From: Macquaria australasica
Taxonomy: Eukaryota > Chordata > Actinopteri > Centrarchiformes > Percichthyidae
Assembly: GCA_005408345.1 (NCBI GenBank)
Contig: SEMN01000617.1
Location: 62,001 to 126,000, forward strand
DNA: 64,000 nt
Reading direction: 5' to 3'
The notes beneath the pieces are model-generated. The model was not told the origin of the DNA. It ran no database searches and worked only from the letters and a program-made list of their open reading frames with translations. Shown here piece by piece: positions 10,144-22,600 of this stretch. Position 1 is the stretch's first letter, and each line of letters starts with the position of its first letter. The translations under genes and the position numbers were made by a program.

Positions 10144-13100
10144 TCACTTTTTGGTAACAACCAGCACAGCTGAAGGCACCAAACCTAAAAAGACAATGGA
10201 AAGTCATGAAGAAAGGTCAGACAGAGCTGCTGAATGATCCATACAGAAGGTAAAACACACACACAATGAAAATAAGTTAAAGTATGTATATTACAGTAAT
10301 GTGCTCTGTATTCAAACGTAGTTCCCAGCCCAGTGCTCACCCAGTTCTTTGAGGGGCTTCTCCATGTCCAGTTCAGTGTATTCGTGACGGGGGTAGGGTG
10401 ACAGCAGCGCGACGTCCTGACCCTCAGGCGTGTTGCTGTTCATCTGCACATAGACGCGCACTGCCGCCAGCGGCTCCTGGGCCTTGAAGACTGCTGTGAT
10501 GGTCGAGCCGTCCAGCAGACGTACCTTTACAGTAAAGAAGCGAAGGAGCAGCAAGTGAAGGAGGCGGAGAGAGAGTGGAGGAGAGAGGTTATTTTGGCCA
10601 TTTCATGTCAAAAAAGTGTATCATTAAAATAAAAATAGATAAATTAAAACTTAATGTCTCACACTGGAAAATAAGTCTAAACTAGTGATGGGTCTTGAAT
10701 ATCTGATCTGTTTCAATGTGCTATTTTGATAAACAGGTTTGTGACAGAAAACAAAGGATGCAAAACATTCATCTCCAATGCGTGCTCTGTGCGTCAGCAT
10801 GTGGGTGTATGAGTGTAACTGAAGCCTGTACCTGTATCCTGGACTCATCATACTCCTTCTTAGTGGGTGGAGGGCCGTGACTGGTGGGTGACGAGGGGCT
10901 GGGCTGGGCAGGTTGGGACGATGCGGCTGTGCTCGGTGGTCCACCGCCTCCAAACTAAACCAGTGAAAAAAATTCATCCAAGTTGTTACTGGTTCCAACA
11001 GAAGTGGTAATAGAAAGAAATAGAAAAGTAACTAGACCAATGATTGGGTTACCTTTTGGGCTCTCTCCTCTCTGTCTCGTGCAATCTTTTCTTTAACCCT
11101 TTGCCTGACAGAAATAAAGACAAGCAACACAATGAGAGACAGATCAAAGAGTCTTGTAGCATCGGATCACCAGTTTGATGCTGACTTCTACTTAAAAGGT
11201 AACATATCTGTTCAATTGCACATGACTTTGTCACTCATTTCTGGTCTGAGCATATGAGTTTCTTATTTTGAACTTTCCCTGATTCTATTATTTCCACCCA
11301 CTGTTTATTTCATGGATGAATAGGATGGCATTCAATCAAGTAGCTGCATTTCATTTTTTTATGAAATGGAATTCAGCAATCATTAATTTCCATTTTTAGA
11401 CCATCATCTGCTACCCTGGTTCCAGACCATGTTTTTTGAGCGATTCATACAGAATAATGAAGTAGAGATAAAATCGCATTTCAGTCTTATTATCAGGCTC
11501 GTATTTTGCCTTAATTTTCTAAAACTTTTCCTTTGGTCTCCTTGGAATACATTTCACAGTGAAGTCAAGTAAATGTTTTTAAGGAAAAGGAAAATATGGA
11601 GAGTGGAAACGTGTGTGTTAATATTTTATCTCTGGTCAAACATGAAAAGTACTGTTAGACCCAGTGGAAATACTTAAACATCATTATCTGAATAAATGTG
11701 TTATAAATGAATACCTTACCTCGCCAGTTTGTCCTCCATCTTCTCTCTCCTGCGCTGCTCAGCAAGTTTTTTCATATCATCGTCCTGCAGCTTTTGGCGA
11801 ATCTGCTGCAGCTCTTGGCCCTGTCTCCTCCGCTGCTTCTCCCTCTCCAACTCTTCTTCCCGCTCTCGCTCTCTTCTCTCCGCCTGCTTCACCCGCATCA
11901 GCTCCTCTAGCCTGAAAAACAGACACAGACACAGGCATCAGCTTACTTACAAGGAAGTAAGGTGAGGCGTTTTATGCCTTTCGTGCACACTGAAGATGTT
12001 CAGTCTCTCTAACAGGACGAGGAATGAATGGACAGAAAATGATGTATTTCCAAATTACGTTTGGCCAAACTAATCATCACAGATTATATTTTCAGTGATA
12101 CTCAAGCGTAGTAAAGTAACCTTGTCATGTAAGGAGAAGAAGCTGTGAGTTGGACATACAGTGCAGGAGGGATGGTGTGTATGGTGTGTGCACTCTGACC
12201 TTCTAACTTGCTCAAGTCTCTCCTCCTCAGTCATTGGCCTCTTTGCACTCTCCTCTTCATCATTGTAGCTGCCGTCTCCTCCTGCTGTCCCTGAAGCCAA
12301 AACAAACGCACATGAGAAAGTGATAGAGAAAGAAACAGAGAAAGAGATATGCATTGTGTGGTATTAAAATGTCAACCACAAATCAAAGCAAAAGTCGCAT
12401 GCTTGACATAACAGGCTTACCTAAGCTACACACCTAACACCACAAACCTTAAACGCTCAGTGTAGACACAGAAAACCTCCAGCACAAAACACTAACAAGG
12501 AAACAAACAAAGTGAACAGACCACTTGAACCTCCTTGGTGGAGCTAATGACAATGAGAAGAGAAAGCAAAACTGAGGGGGAAAAAAACGAGACAGAAGAG
12601 AAAATAACCAACTGATCTCATATCATGTTCAGTGTAAATTAACTGTGACTGCCACTTAATTTACTAAAGCTAATTTAGATTTTATATCTTGTTTATGGAT
12701 GGAAAATACATGCTGTTGAACAAGTGACTATAAGAGTGGGTCATATGGATGAAATACTTTGTCACATTACATGCAATTTTATATCACAATATCACTATAT
12801 ATCCTAATGTTTCTGGAAAAATCAATTATGAAACTGTTCATGGATAAAACTACCAGATGGGAATGTCTGTTTCTGTCTAATCGTGAAGAAACTTGATGCA
12901 AAAATCCCACAAAAAAACAATATTGCCCACAATAACCATAACCCTAATACACTCGGATATCAAAGGGAGTGCTACGATGGTATAAACGTTCTGATGGTAG
13001 ATACATTTACACTGTCTCATGGTATATATCGTCACATTGCACATCTCTAGGTAATGGTGGTGTCTGGTCTGCTTCCATCACACTGTCAGGCCCCTTCCTG

Positions 13101-13622
13101 CCCCCCAACAAGCACAACACGCCCTGACCTTCAGCGGTGTCTGCTAGTGTCGGCTGTTCTGTGGTGGGCTGGCTGTCTGCTTCTCCTCCCAGGACGTGCC
13201 CCACAGGCGGCACGTAGGGCTCATCAATGTCTGGGTCGTTCTCGTGTTCCATTAACCTGAGGAAAGCACATCACACGAGGAAGATGAGGGCCGTGGCAAC
13301 ATATGCTGGGAAATTAGTAGCACAGATTTTACAAGGGAGACAAAAGAGTGATGTTCATCTCGGGGCGTCTGACTCACCAGTCCATGGCTTGTTCTATTCC
13401 CTGGTTCCCTGTGTTGGCCACCGCCTTCTCCCTGAACAGGCGAGGTAAAGGACAGGCAGGTTCACTCTAATGTGCAACAGTTTTGCTTTCACTTCTTTAC
13501 AAACACCCTCACATCTAGGAACTACATTGACCAGGATCCAGCTGTGGATTGGGTGTCACTCACGCTCTGTTTCTTTCAAAGCCCATCTCCAGCAGGCTGT
13601 CTAGTGTTGTTTGCTCTGCCAT
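10144..13622 (-). CDS. ubxn1: UBX domain-containing protein 1 (SAKS1), complete
   Basis: The product is a cytosolic adaptor with an N-terminal UBA domain that binds ubiquitin and a C-terminal UBX domain that binds the p97/VCP ATPase; the family acts in ER-associated degradation and NF-kB control. Coding exons, read on the - strand: 13622-13564, 13431-13378, 13256-13129, 12290-12200, 11911-11720, 11104-11053, 10954-10832, 10524-10341, 10184-10144. They total 924 nt, or 307 aa (human is 297). Start [20 protein letters not shown] is the UBA MGF motif. Next come the [11 protein letters not shown] acidic linker, a long Glu/Arg coiled coil (exon 5, [16 protein letters not shown]), a Ser/Pro linker and the UBX fold ([13 protein letters not shown] to [13 protein letters not shown]). 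The p97-binding loop reads YPR where mammals have FPR. An acceptor 5-6 bases before the ATG implies a non-coding first exon upstream. Confidence 0.95.
12741..13055. repeat. Repeat-like AT-rich intron sequence in ubxn1
   Basis: This stretch between ubxn1 exons 3 and 4 carries ATATC/ATATCG-rich phrases ('tatatcgtcacattgcacatctcta') similar to decayed teleost hAT-type repeats. I could not identify clean ends. Confidence 0.3.
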
Positions 13623-14760
13623 TTTGACCTGAAACAGACTGTGCACATTAACAAGCGATTCATCAACTTTCATTTTGACACCGTGTTACACTACAGTTAT
13701 CTGCCGTTAACAGAAGGCTGGTCACAATAATGGACCCAGCTTGCCTCTAACCCAACTTTAGCTTGAATTAGTATCTAAAGACAATACAGCAGCTCATTCT
13801 TTAGCTCAGTCCTGTGTAGAGGAGCTACTTTACCATTAGGGTCAGAATACAACGCTGTGTGAACAAATATTACATTTCAATTGACTGGCAGCCTGACAGA
13901 GTACTTGTTTACAAGTAGCTATACAATATCACGAGTATCGTTAATGGTGAGTGCTAAAATTAGCATTGATGTGGCTAACGTTCAAATTAGCTTCCCAAAC
14001 TAGCTGGGGAGCATCGCTGGCTAGCACGATTAAAAACGACCCGGGACTCTCACAAGCTCTCCGTCGCTCTAACTATTAATGTTTGTTTGTATGTTACACG
14101 TAAAGGCACACGGGGGTGTTAATTTTGTTCATCGTAGAGGTAATCATCAGCTAATATGCTCATGAAGACAACGTTAGTTAGCTACTCACACGTCAGTCAA
14201 CACCGCTTCAGCAGTACGGGAACCCACATAGGTCAAATAGAACAGCATGGGAATAGCGATTTTATTTTTCTTTTCTTGCTTTTTGGGGGCTTTTTCAAAA
14301 ATTTTCTTCTTCGGGGTTTAACGAAAGCTGGCATTTGTAGGGTTGCGTTATATCAGAAATAATGTCAATCAATATTTAAACACCCTTTCGACAATTACAG
14401 TCCCCTCTGTCCTTGCTGACACCGTGTGGTCAGCTTCACGGTTCATGTATCTCCAACTTCCCCCTGTTATACTTCAAATGTAAGCTCTCATAGGCTCATC
14501 TCTCTTCTACAAAGACGTGATTTAGTCTCTCCTAACATCCTAAAACTATGGGGTTTACAGGGTTCACCTGTTGTAACACATCAACAGAGGTATCAAAATA
14601 TTGTTAAATAAGTTCTGACTGCAGTATCTATAATGTGTGTACATATAATATACATACAATACATACAATATTCAGATATTCTTAGTGAAAACTCATTTGT
14701 TCTTACACCAGTTTCCGTGATTTACTCTGCAGAAATGTTGTACAGAATCATTTCATTTGC

Positions 14761-15156
14761 CAGTGGTGGAGGAAGTACTCAGATCCCTTTCTTAAGTTAT
14801 AGTAGTACCACAATGTAAAATACCACCAAGAAAAATTGACTGCATTAAATGTTGTGCTCGAGTGTTATGTTATTATATATTTTATATTACTGAATTATTA
14901 GTGATGCAAGAATGTGTGAGCATCATTTTAATTCTGTAGCTAGTTGGAGCAGATCTTTATGACTTTATGTCCGGTTGGGTAGCTAAACCTATAAAAATGT
15001 ACAATAATATAAAGTGTAAAGTATATAAAGTACAACATTGCCTCTGAAATGCAAAGGAGTAGAAGTACAAAGCACCATAAAATGCAAATACTCTAAAGTA
15101 CAAAGTACAATTACCTTAAGATTGTTAGTGCAGTGTGTAGTTACATTTCTCCACTG
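14761..15156. mobile_element. CAGTGGTGG-family teleost MITE
   Basis: It begins CAGTGGTGGAGGAAGTACTC and ends CATTTCTCCACTG, matching the family at 58840-59103. The interior has the same AAGTACAA/AGTAGAAGTAC phrases. No target duplication is recognisable. Confidence 0.65.
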
Positions 15157-18100
15157 CCGTTCACTTCACTTCACCCTGCTACATTGCCTTTAAAAAGAAA
15201 TATCATTTAGTCTGCTAATGTTTCTAGGTCTGATAGACCAATGCCGCTACCTCAGGACATTATCAGAACAAACTGGGACACCCTTTCAGTTTCTTCCTCA
15301 CAAGGATTTAGATTTATTGCTTTCTGCGTATAGATGTGTTCAACGTACTTTCTTGGCCTGGGCAACACATATGTAGGTGATGCGAAGGAGTCAAAAGAGA
15401 AGATGTCTCCCCTTTGTATTAATTGTTTTACAAATTCATTATCATTATCACTGGTTAAGGCACAAAGAAGAGAGAAAACATTGTTCAAAGACAGCAAGCT
15501 TATCAAAAGTTTTGATAGACCTTTGGTCTAAATTATGTGCAAATGAAACATTTTTTTAATTTCTTTTTTATTAACTTTCTCGCCATTTAGTTATTTAATC
15601 AATTAATTATAATTACATCTGTTCCTCCTGAGGTATATCGCTATGTAGTTTTTCTGAAAATGTGACAGCAGAGGCAGAAAGCAATGACACACTGAATGAA
15701 GAGGCCTAAGTGTGAGGAGGCTGATTCGAAGTGCTTCGAGCCTGGATGGTGTCTCTTATTGGCTGCTCTCCATCTTGTATGATTTGATGCCATCCTCATG
15801 TGTCTGTGGGTGTTCAAACACAATGCAATTTGCTGACTTTTATGGGCAGGTTGGGTCAGTTACATATTTACAGTAAATGTAATGATTAATTTTTTCTCTC
15901 CCCCACGCAGTCTTAAGCAGCCCTCATTCACGAGTCCATCATTACTCAGGGACAGACTGTCTCAGCCTGCTCACTTCCTTTTGACTTCTCTCCTCTTTTA
16001 AAAGCTCACTCACTTACTGTTTTTATCTCCTGTTTACCAGTTATTTATTTGGTTTTACTTTTCCTCACACTTTCATTTTCTCCTTTTATTCTGTTCTCCA
16101 CTTCTCTGACTTTTATCTCAGAATTAGCAACTGAAATGAGCTTAATTTGCAGTATTTACTTGGTGAGTATGAACTCTTTATTTACATTTCAATGTAGCTA
16201 ATGAACTAAAAATTAATAATCAAGGAAACAGTTTTATTTCAGTCACTTTACATTTAATTTGTAGACTATGGAATATATATAGGACAGTTCTAGTTTGCAT
16301 TTACACCAATATTATCATGTAATATGTTTTGTATTTTGTATTGATTATATATTAAATGTGCACCCACTTTGCAAGCAAATTGAGCAACTAGTCATTGGAA
16401 ATGCATTCATTTTCTTTGATTAGTAAAAAGTCAATCCTTTGATTAATTTTGCCATCTCATTTGAAGTGACCTAATTGGCTGTAAAGAGAGACCCAAAATG
16501 GCTATTGAGGAAATTTATGAAATGAGTGAAAACTGAATGAAGATCCTGATGGAATAATTGGTTACTAGGCAACAAAACGTGCTTTCATTCTGTAAACTAG
16601 GTCGTTGATGATTGTGTTTACCAAGAAATTAATTTGCACAGCTGTATAAGGGGCTAAAATCAACTTTTCACACTTCATTTCAGTAACAGAGTGGGTCTTC
16701 CTCCTCAAAATCCTCATACCTGTTATATCTGTTCATGAACCACAATAACTGTTTTCAAGGGGAATGTTAACATTGACTGAAATATAATCTGTTCAGGATG
16801 TTAAAGGTAGATTTTGACTCTAAAGCAGATTTTGACTGGTGAAAAATATAGCTGGGTGGGCAAAGTCGAAGGAGATAATAGGGGTGAAGGTCTCTTTGGA
16901 CTACCCTTAAATTGCTTTATGGCTCTGTTTTTTTTTTTACAGAAGGAGAGGGTTAAGGGTCAAAGCTCAGTCAGGATAAGTTAAGAGAGATTCTGGGAAA
17001 CTACGGAGAGGAGGTGCACACAAGGAAATGATGCAAACTCATGTTTACTACTTGTGTTCAAAGTGATATAAATGCCTTTATGTAAAAGATTAATTTTAAT
17101 GAACTATAAGCTAAAATGTATTTGCTGCAATGGCCCTTCCTAGCACACTTTGACTGAGTGAATGACCCTGATTTTATTGGTGTCATACGGGTAACATATT
17201 TCTTAGAAGCAGTAAAAACAAAGATCAGGAGACATAAGGCTATGGTGGATGATATTTTACTATCTCTTTATTAGGTGTGGGTGGTATTATCACATGAGGG
17301 CCCAGATAAAAAAAAATAGTGCAGGAAAATGATTAGATTTCATGTAGTCAGCGAGGCCCGACCAAAAGAGGGCAGCATTACTTCGCATGTGTGACACTTT
17401 CACCACACTGCTGCCATGTAGTTCAAACATGTAGCATTATGAAATTCTTATCTTTGAACCATTGCTGGGATCTGGCAGTTTAAGGGTATTGTAACAATAA
17501 TCCTATGATTCTGGCCTCTGCTGGGGACCTGAACAATTCACAGTCCTTATAACACACTAGTCAAAGGCCAGAGCATGTGCATTTTGATTGTCAAATTAAC
17601 ATAATGACGTAAGGAAAAAAGCTTTTGTGGTTTTTTTTGTTTTTTTTTACAATCACACCTTATAAATATTTCCAAACACTTGTAACATCCATCTATTTGT
17701 CTCACTGAATTGTAGATGTCAGCAGAAAACATTACAACCAGTATTGTGGTGAAATGAAAACCACCACCACGTTCACATGGTCTGCATGTGCTGTCAGCTG
17801 TGCTGTTTCTGTGGGTCTCACCAGCTGTAACAGCATCTCCATATGGAAAAACTCTGGCTTCCAGTGGAGCGGCTGTTATCTGTGGAGGGACACCTCTTGT
17901 CATCGAAAAAGCTGCTGGGACTCTCTGTAGTTCACAGTTCACACATCTGACTTTCAAAAGTTAATGGGTTGTGTACAGTAACAACTTCTATTTGTCGTTT
18001 TTTCCATTCTGTGCCATGTTTATGCTTACTTCTGTGCAGGTTGCTCTTTTCAATAAAATAAGGCTGATCCCTTAAATCCATTATAACTGTCTTTCTGTTT

Positions 18101-19039
18101 CTTTTTTTCTGCTGTCTGTACAAATAAAGCACAAACACCTCACCTTATCATTATTATTATATAATCATTATTGTGTGTGCATGTGTGTATGAGATAGAGA
18201 GAGACACACAGAGAGAGAGAGCTTTATGTGTGTGCAATTCCATATATAGTTGCTATCTGAAATTAAATCCAAAACCAAAAATACATACACTATAAATAAA
18301 TGGCAACACTTTTAGAAAATGGACGTTTTACTGTAAGGTAAAAACAAAACTGAAAATGAATATAAGTATCTGTGTGACCACATCTGTGTGCAATTAGACA
18401 TTGCCATTTGAAATTGAAACCGAAACCACATATGAATATGAAAGCAACATTTTTTGTTAATGGTAAAATGTCACTGGAAATTCCACTGACATGAATGAAT
18501 GAATGCTTTCAGTGTGTCCATAGGCCATAGGTCAAGACAAAGTATATCAGATATAAACTTAACAAATGAAACATACAAGGCTGTCACACTGACATAATGG
18601 CACCATAAAAGACAGGAGTCAAATAATCTTTTCACTAGTATTTTTGAGATGATGTTTGGGTTAAGACAAAAAAATTGAGGCATGATTATTTATGCTACTA
18701 TAATAAGAGGCCAATTCATGTGTGTCATTCTGCTGATACCCACAAAACAAAAGAGCAATTGAGAGTCAGACTATAAACTTTTCTGAGGCTCAAAACAGAA
18801 ACTCTCAAACTTAAAAATGTGAAAAATACACATCACCCAGTCAGAAAAATACACCATATTACTGTGTAAAATACAAACAACACTGAAAATAAATGTATCA
18901 TTGCGGCCATTTTGATGTGAGGAATATTGCAAATGAAGACAATACTGATCAGCATCCCATAACTTTTATGTTATGCTGGTTTTGCACATTACCATAACAC
19001 TACCTTTGTATAATATAAGTAACTGTATATATTGTTTTT

Positions 19040-19165
19040 ATTTTTATTCCATTCGAATTTTAAATATGTGCTCTGTGTGTGTAACGTGAAGGGGGCTACA
19101 ACTTTCATTTCATTGTGTCATTGTAGAAGGACAAATAAAAGCACCTTGAAACCTTGAACCTTGAG
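19040..19165. mobile_element. Probable 3' tail of a LINE (L2-like)
   Basis: The phrase 'caactttcatttcattgtgtcattgta' followed by a short AAATAAAAG and a TTGAACC-type tail resembles the 3' end of fish L2-like LINEs. No coding part is attached. Confidence 0.35.
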
Positions 19166-19400
19166 TGGAATTTAAAGTTGGGAGCGCAAACATACACGAC
19201 TATAAACTGTGCATTGGAGAAGGCAATGGCTGGCATTGTTGAGGCTTTTATTGTGAAAAGCGTTTAACGTTTCCGGTATCCGTGTGCCAGCCTTCTTTGG
19301 TGGGGTTCTCCAACTGACAGCCAACCGCTAAGAGCAGTTGTAACGGTTTTACAGTCACAGTTGTGTCGTAGGAGACGATATCTAGCTACCTAGAGCCAAG

Positions 19401-19408
19401 TATATAAG
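19401..19408 (+). promoter_or_regulatory. Candidate TATA box of ehd1
   Basis: TATATAAG lies 261 bp upstream of the ehd1 ATG, in a GC-richer stretch. A transcription start near 19430 would give a 5' UTR of about 240 nt. This is placed by motif only. Confidence 0.4.
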
Positions 19409-19668
19409 GTGGAGTGTAGCTGGCTGTCTTCATTTAGCCAACGTCAGCTGAAGAGGGAGTCCTCCCTGAATGACTGATTCGTAGTGTGTGGCTAGCTAGC
19501 GAAGAGGAGGGTGGGGACAAAAACTTCCAAGACCTCGCCCAGCCGTTGCTTCATTCCAGCAGGCAGCTCCTCTCTTGACGGTGTGAGAGACACCACACCG
19601 CTAAACCAGATAATTATTCAAGGGGAGACTGGCACAGTTGTGTCAACCAAGGGCAAAAACCAGTAATC

Positions 19669-22600
19669 ATGTTCAGAAAAAACCTGAAGAAGGATCCCGA
19701 GCTGTTTCAGAACGTGTCGGAGGGGCTGCGACGGCTTTACCGGACCAAACTGTTCCCGCTGGAGGACACGTATCGATTCCACGACTTCCACTCCCCTGCA
19801 CTCGAAGATGCCGACTTCGACAACAAGCCCATGGTCCTCCTGGTGGGTCAGTACTCCACCGGGAAAACCACATTCATCCGGCACCTCATGGAGCAGGACT
19901 TCCCCGGTATGCGGATTGGCCCCGAGCCGACCACGGACTCTTTCATCGCGGTGATGCACGGTGAACAGGACGGGGTGATACCGGGTAATGCTCTGGTTGT
20001 CGACCCCAAGAAGCCCTTCCGCAAACTCAACGCCTTTGGCAACGCGTTCCTCAACAGGTAAAGCCAGTGCCAAGTCCCAGGCCCCATTAAAGAGCTTACA
20101 CTGAGCAATGTGAAAAATGTAATACACTAGGTTTATAGGGACTGAAGAGTTAGAGCCCTACATTTATTCATTAATGTGTGAATGAAATGGATGGATGTCA
20201 TGTCAATGTCATGCTTGTCTTGAAACGTCATTAGGTAATACAGCTGTGTGTTAAGAAACGTGTCATCAACACACCAGCCACGATTTAAATCCTTCCCTAC
20301 AAGTCCTAACACGTACCACACTTTTTCAAGGTAAACTCACACTAGTATGCTGTTGCACAATGTTCCCAGCAGTCTCTGAGCCAAGTGTGCGTGAGAGTTT
20401 TCCTTCTTTCACCATCCTGAGAGAATGCGGGTGTTTAGTGTCAATAGCTAGGTAGAAGAGCCACTCTGTGTACGGCAAGGCAGAGGACAGGAAGGTGCTT
20501 TCCAACACGTTATCCCATTGCACACGGAAGTCCTTTCACTTTGGACTAACCCTGCCACTTCACATTGCATGTTGCTCTTCTTCGGGCACTCCTTCCTGAA
20601 AGCACCTGGCAGAGTCACTGGTGACAGATCGTTTTGTCCCAGTGTCACAGTGTGGCCCCTTGAGCGTAGAAATAGTTGCAAGTGATGTTGCTAGGCAACA
20701 AGCTGACCTTGTCTTGTCCTCGGATGTCGGTGCCATAAGTTTTGTACCCCCTGGTCATATAAGTGTTACTTCATCAGTAGAAGCTGACAAGCCAACTCCT
20801 TTATTCACTACCTGTGAGTAGGCCTAATGAAATCTTATCACAAAGGGTTAAAGGTTTTGGTGTGACAGTCTATCTTCTTGTAGTACTGTTACACTGAGTC
20901 AGCAGGTGTTTCACTAAGGTTATAGTTAAGGTGTCAAGACATTCAGCTCTTTGGAGTCTCGTCCTCATGACTGATGATCCAGAAATTCTGAGGAAACTTC
21001 CAGAGCACTTTCCAAAGTTTTCTGAATCACTCCAAGTGATACTTAGGTCTGTTATTCAGCCTGATGTCAAAGTCTGATGTAAAAACTTCCTCATGGCAAA
21101 ATCTCAAATGACCCAGAAGTATTGTTCAGGTGGGGCAAACACCTGACAAATGCAGCACCAGCAAAATAAAGGCAGAAGAGAATGTGAAGCATATAGTATA
21201 GCGAGAAAACGTGGTTGTCAATGTGTGTTTAAACAAAGAGAGAGCTAGTAAGGACAGTGGAAAGACTGCCAGTGTTTCATTCAAAGTCAAGTGCAGGGTG
21301 CTGTGACTCAGAGCCAGAGTGACAATGCTTGGTGAAAAATAAAACATCTTAATGCAATCTATTTTGTGTGGATTTGTGATGACATCAGATGACTAACATC
21401 CGAATGTTGATGGCGTCACTTCCTGTAGAGGATGTGGGTATATCGCCTCTCTACCCAGTAGCCAGTGTGGTGTGACCCTGCACAGGAATAACCAGCCAAA
21501 CAGATGGACAAATAATACACAAATGACTAACTTGTGGAGAGTCATGATCTTAATCTGGTATTAGCTTCAGATTATCAAGTGGGTTGTGTAGCCATTAGTA
21601 CAAACACTCAAGTTGACACTTCCCCAGTTAGGCCTATTTCCTATTATCCATTGAGACCCCTTCCCTCAATTATATGTGGAGTGTTTGTCTTATCTTGCAT
21701 GAGTGCAAACTTCTGCCAAAGAGCATCGGTCAAACTCTGAAAAGTGAAGTCTTGCAGTTTAGATAACACTTTAAAATGTGGGGGGTGTTGGACTTCACAG
21801 GCCACGATTCACTGCTCGAGAGTTTATTACAGACTTGAGGGGAAGCCAGATAAGATTGTGTATACACAAAGACTATTGTCCATTGTAGTTTCATTTGTCA
21901 AACTGTTGGACACAGTCAGTATGATGGGACTTGTGGTTCTCTTTGAATTCAGTCTGCATCTTTATCTCAGAAGCATATTCAGGCTTGAGGGGCCATGCCT
22001 TGGATCAAGGAGAGCTCACATGATCATACATGACAGAATATGTGTGTATGACAATAGCAGGTGCACAACCTGTTTGAACAGCTGTGTATGTGTAGAGCTA
22101 ATATACATTAATCAGTTGTGTTGGTACACAGCCTAGAGTAGGCCTACAGTTGATAAAAGGACCAGATCCAGACAAACATTTGGAACTGGGCTGTTTTTGG
22201 CTCATACTGGGCCAGTTTTCCACTTTCCTCTCAGGAGGCCAAAAGTATTTTGGGTTGGTCTTCAGCTGTTGGTTGGTTGAATGTGCTTTATTTCATAAAA
22301 GTAGGTAGGAGATATCAAGGATCAGATTGTTAATTGACAGATTTATAGGTGGAGGAGAAAATATCATGTCAGAGGAGCACACAAGGCCTTGATGGCAGTT
22401 CCACTCTTTAACTATAGTCATTCAACATGCTGATTAGCCTTTAACTACCAGCCTCAGATAGGATTTACCCTCAGTATAATCAGTTATTTATGAAGAAGGT
22501 AAACAGAAATCAGTCATGAGTTCCGCACACCTACAGTTTGCCCTTGGATTTGGCAAACCCAAAAGGTGGTGTACTCAACTAGTTTGCCAATTTTTACAGT

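Larger units (their letters stand above)
13623..19190. other. Intergenic: ubxn1 upstream region and non-coding sequence
   Basis: The first 600 bp should hold the ubxn1 5' UTR exon and promoter; CpGs and GCTAGC/CTAGC motifs are denser at 13960-14220. Beyond that I see no exon with good splice signals or conserved protein. A CAGTGGTGG-type repeat lies at 14761-15156 and a probable LINE tail near 19040-19160. The remainder is AT-rich and featureless to me. Confidence 0.5.

Noticed and set aside
17547..17957. 136-codon - strand open frame in the intergenic region
   Set aside because: Mixed hydrophobic and basic residues, no family match, no splice or UTR context.
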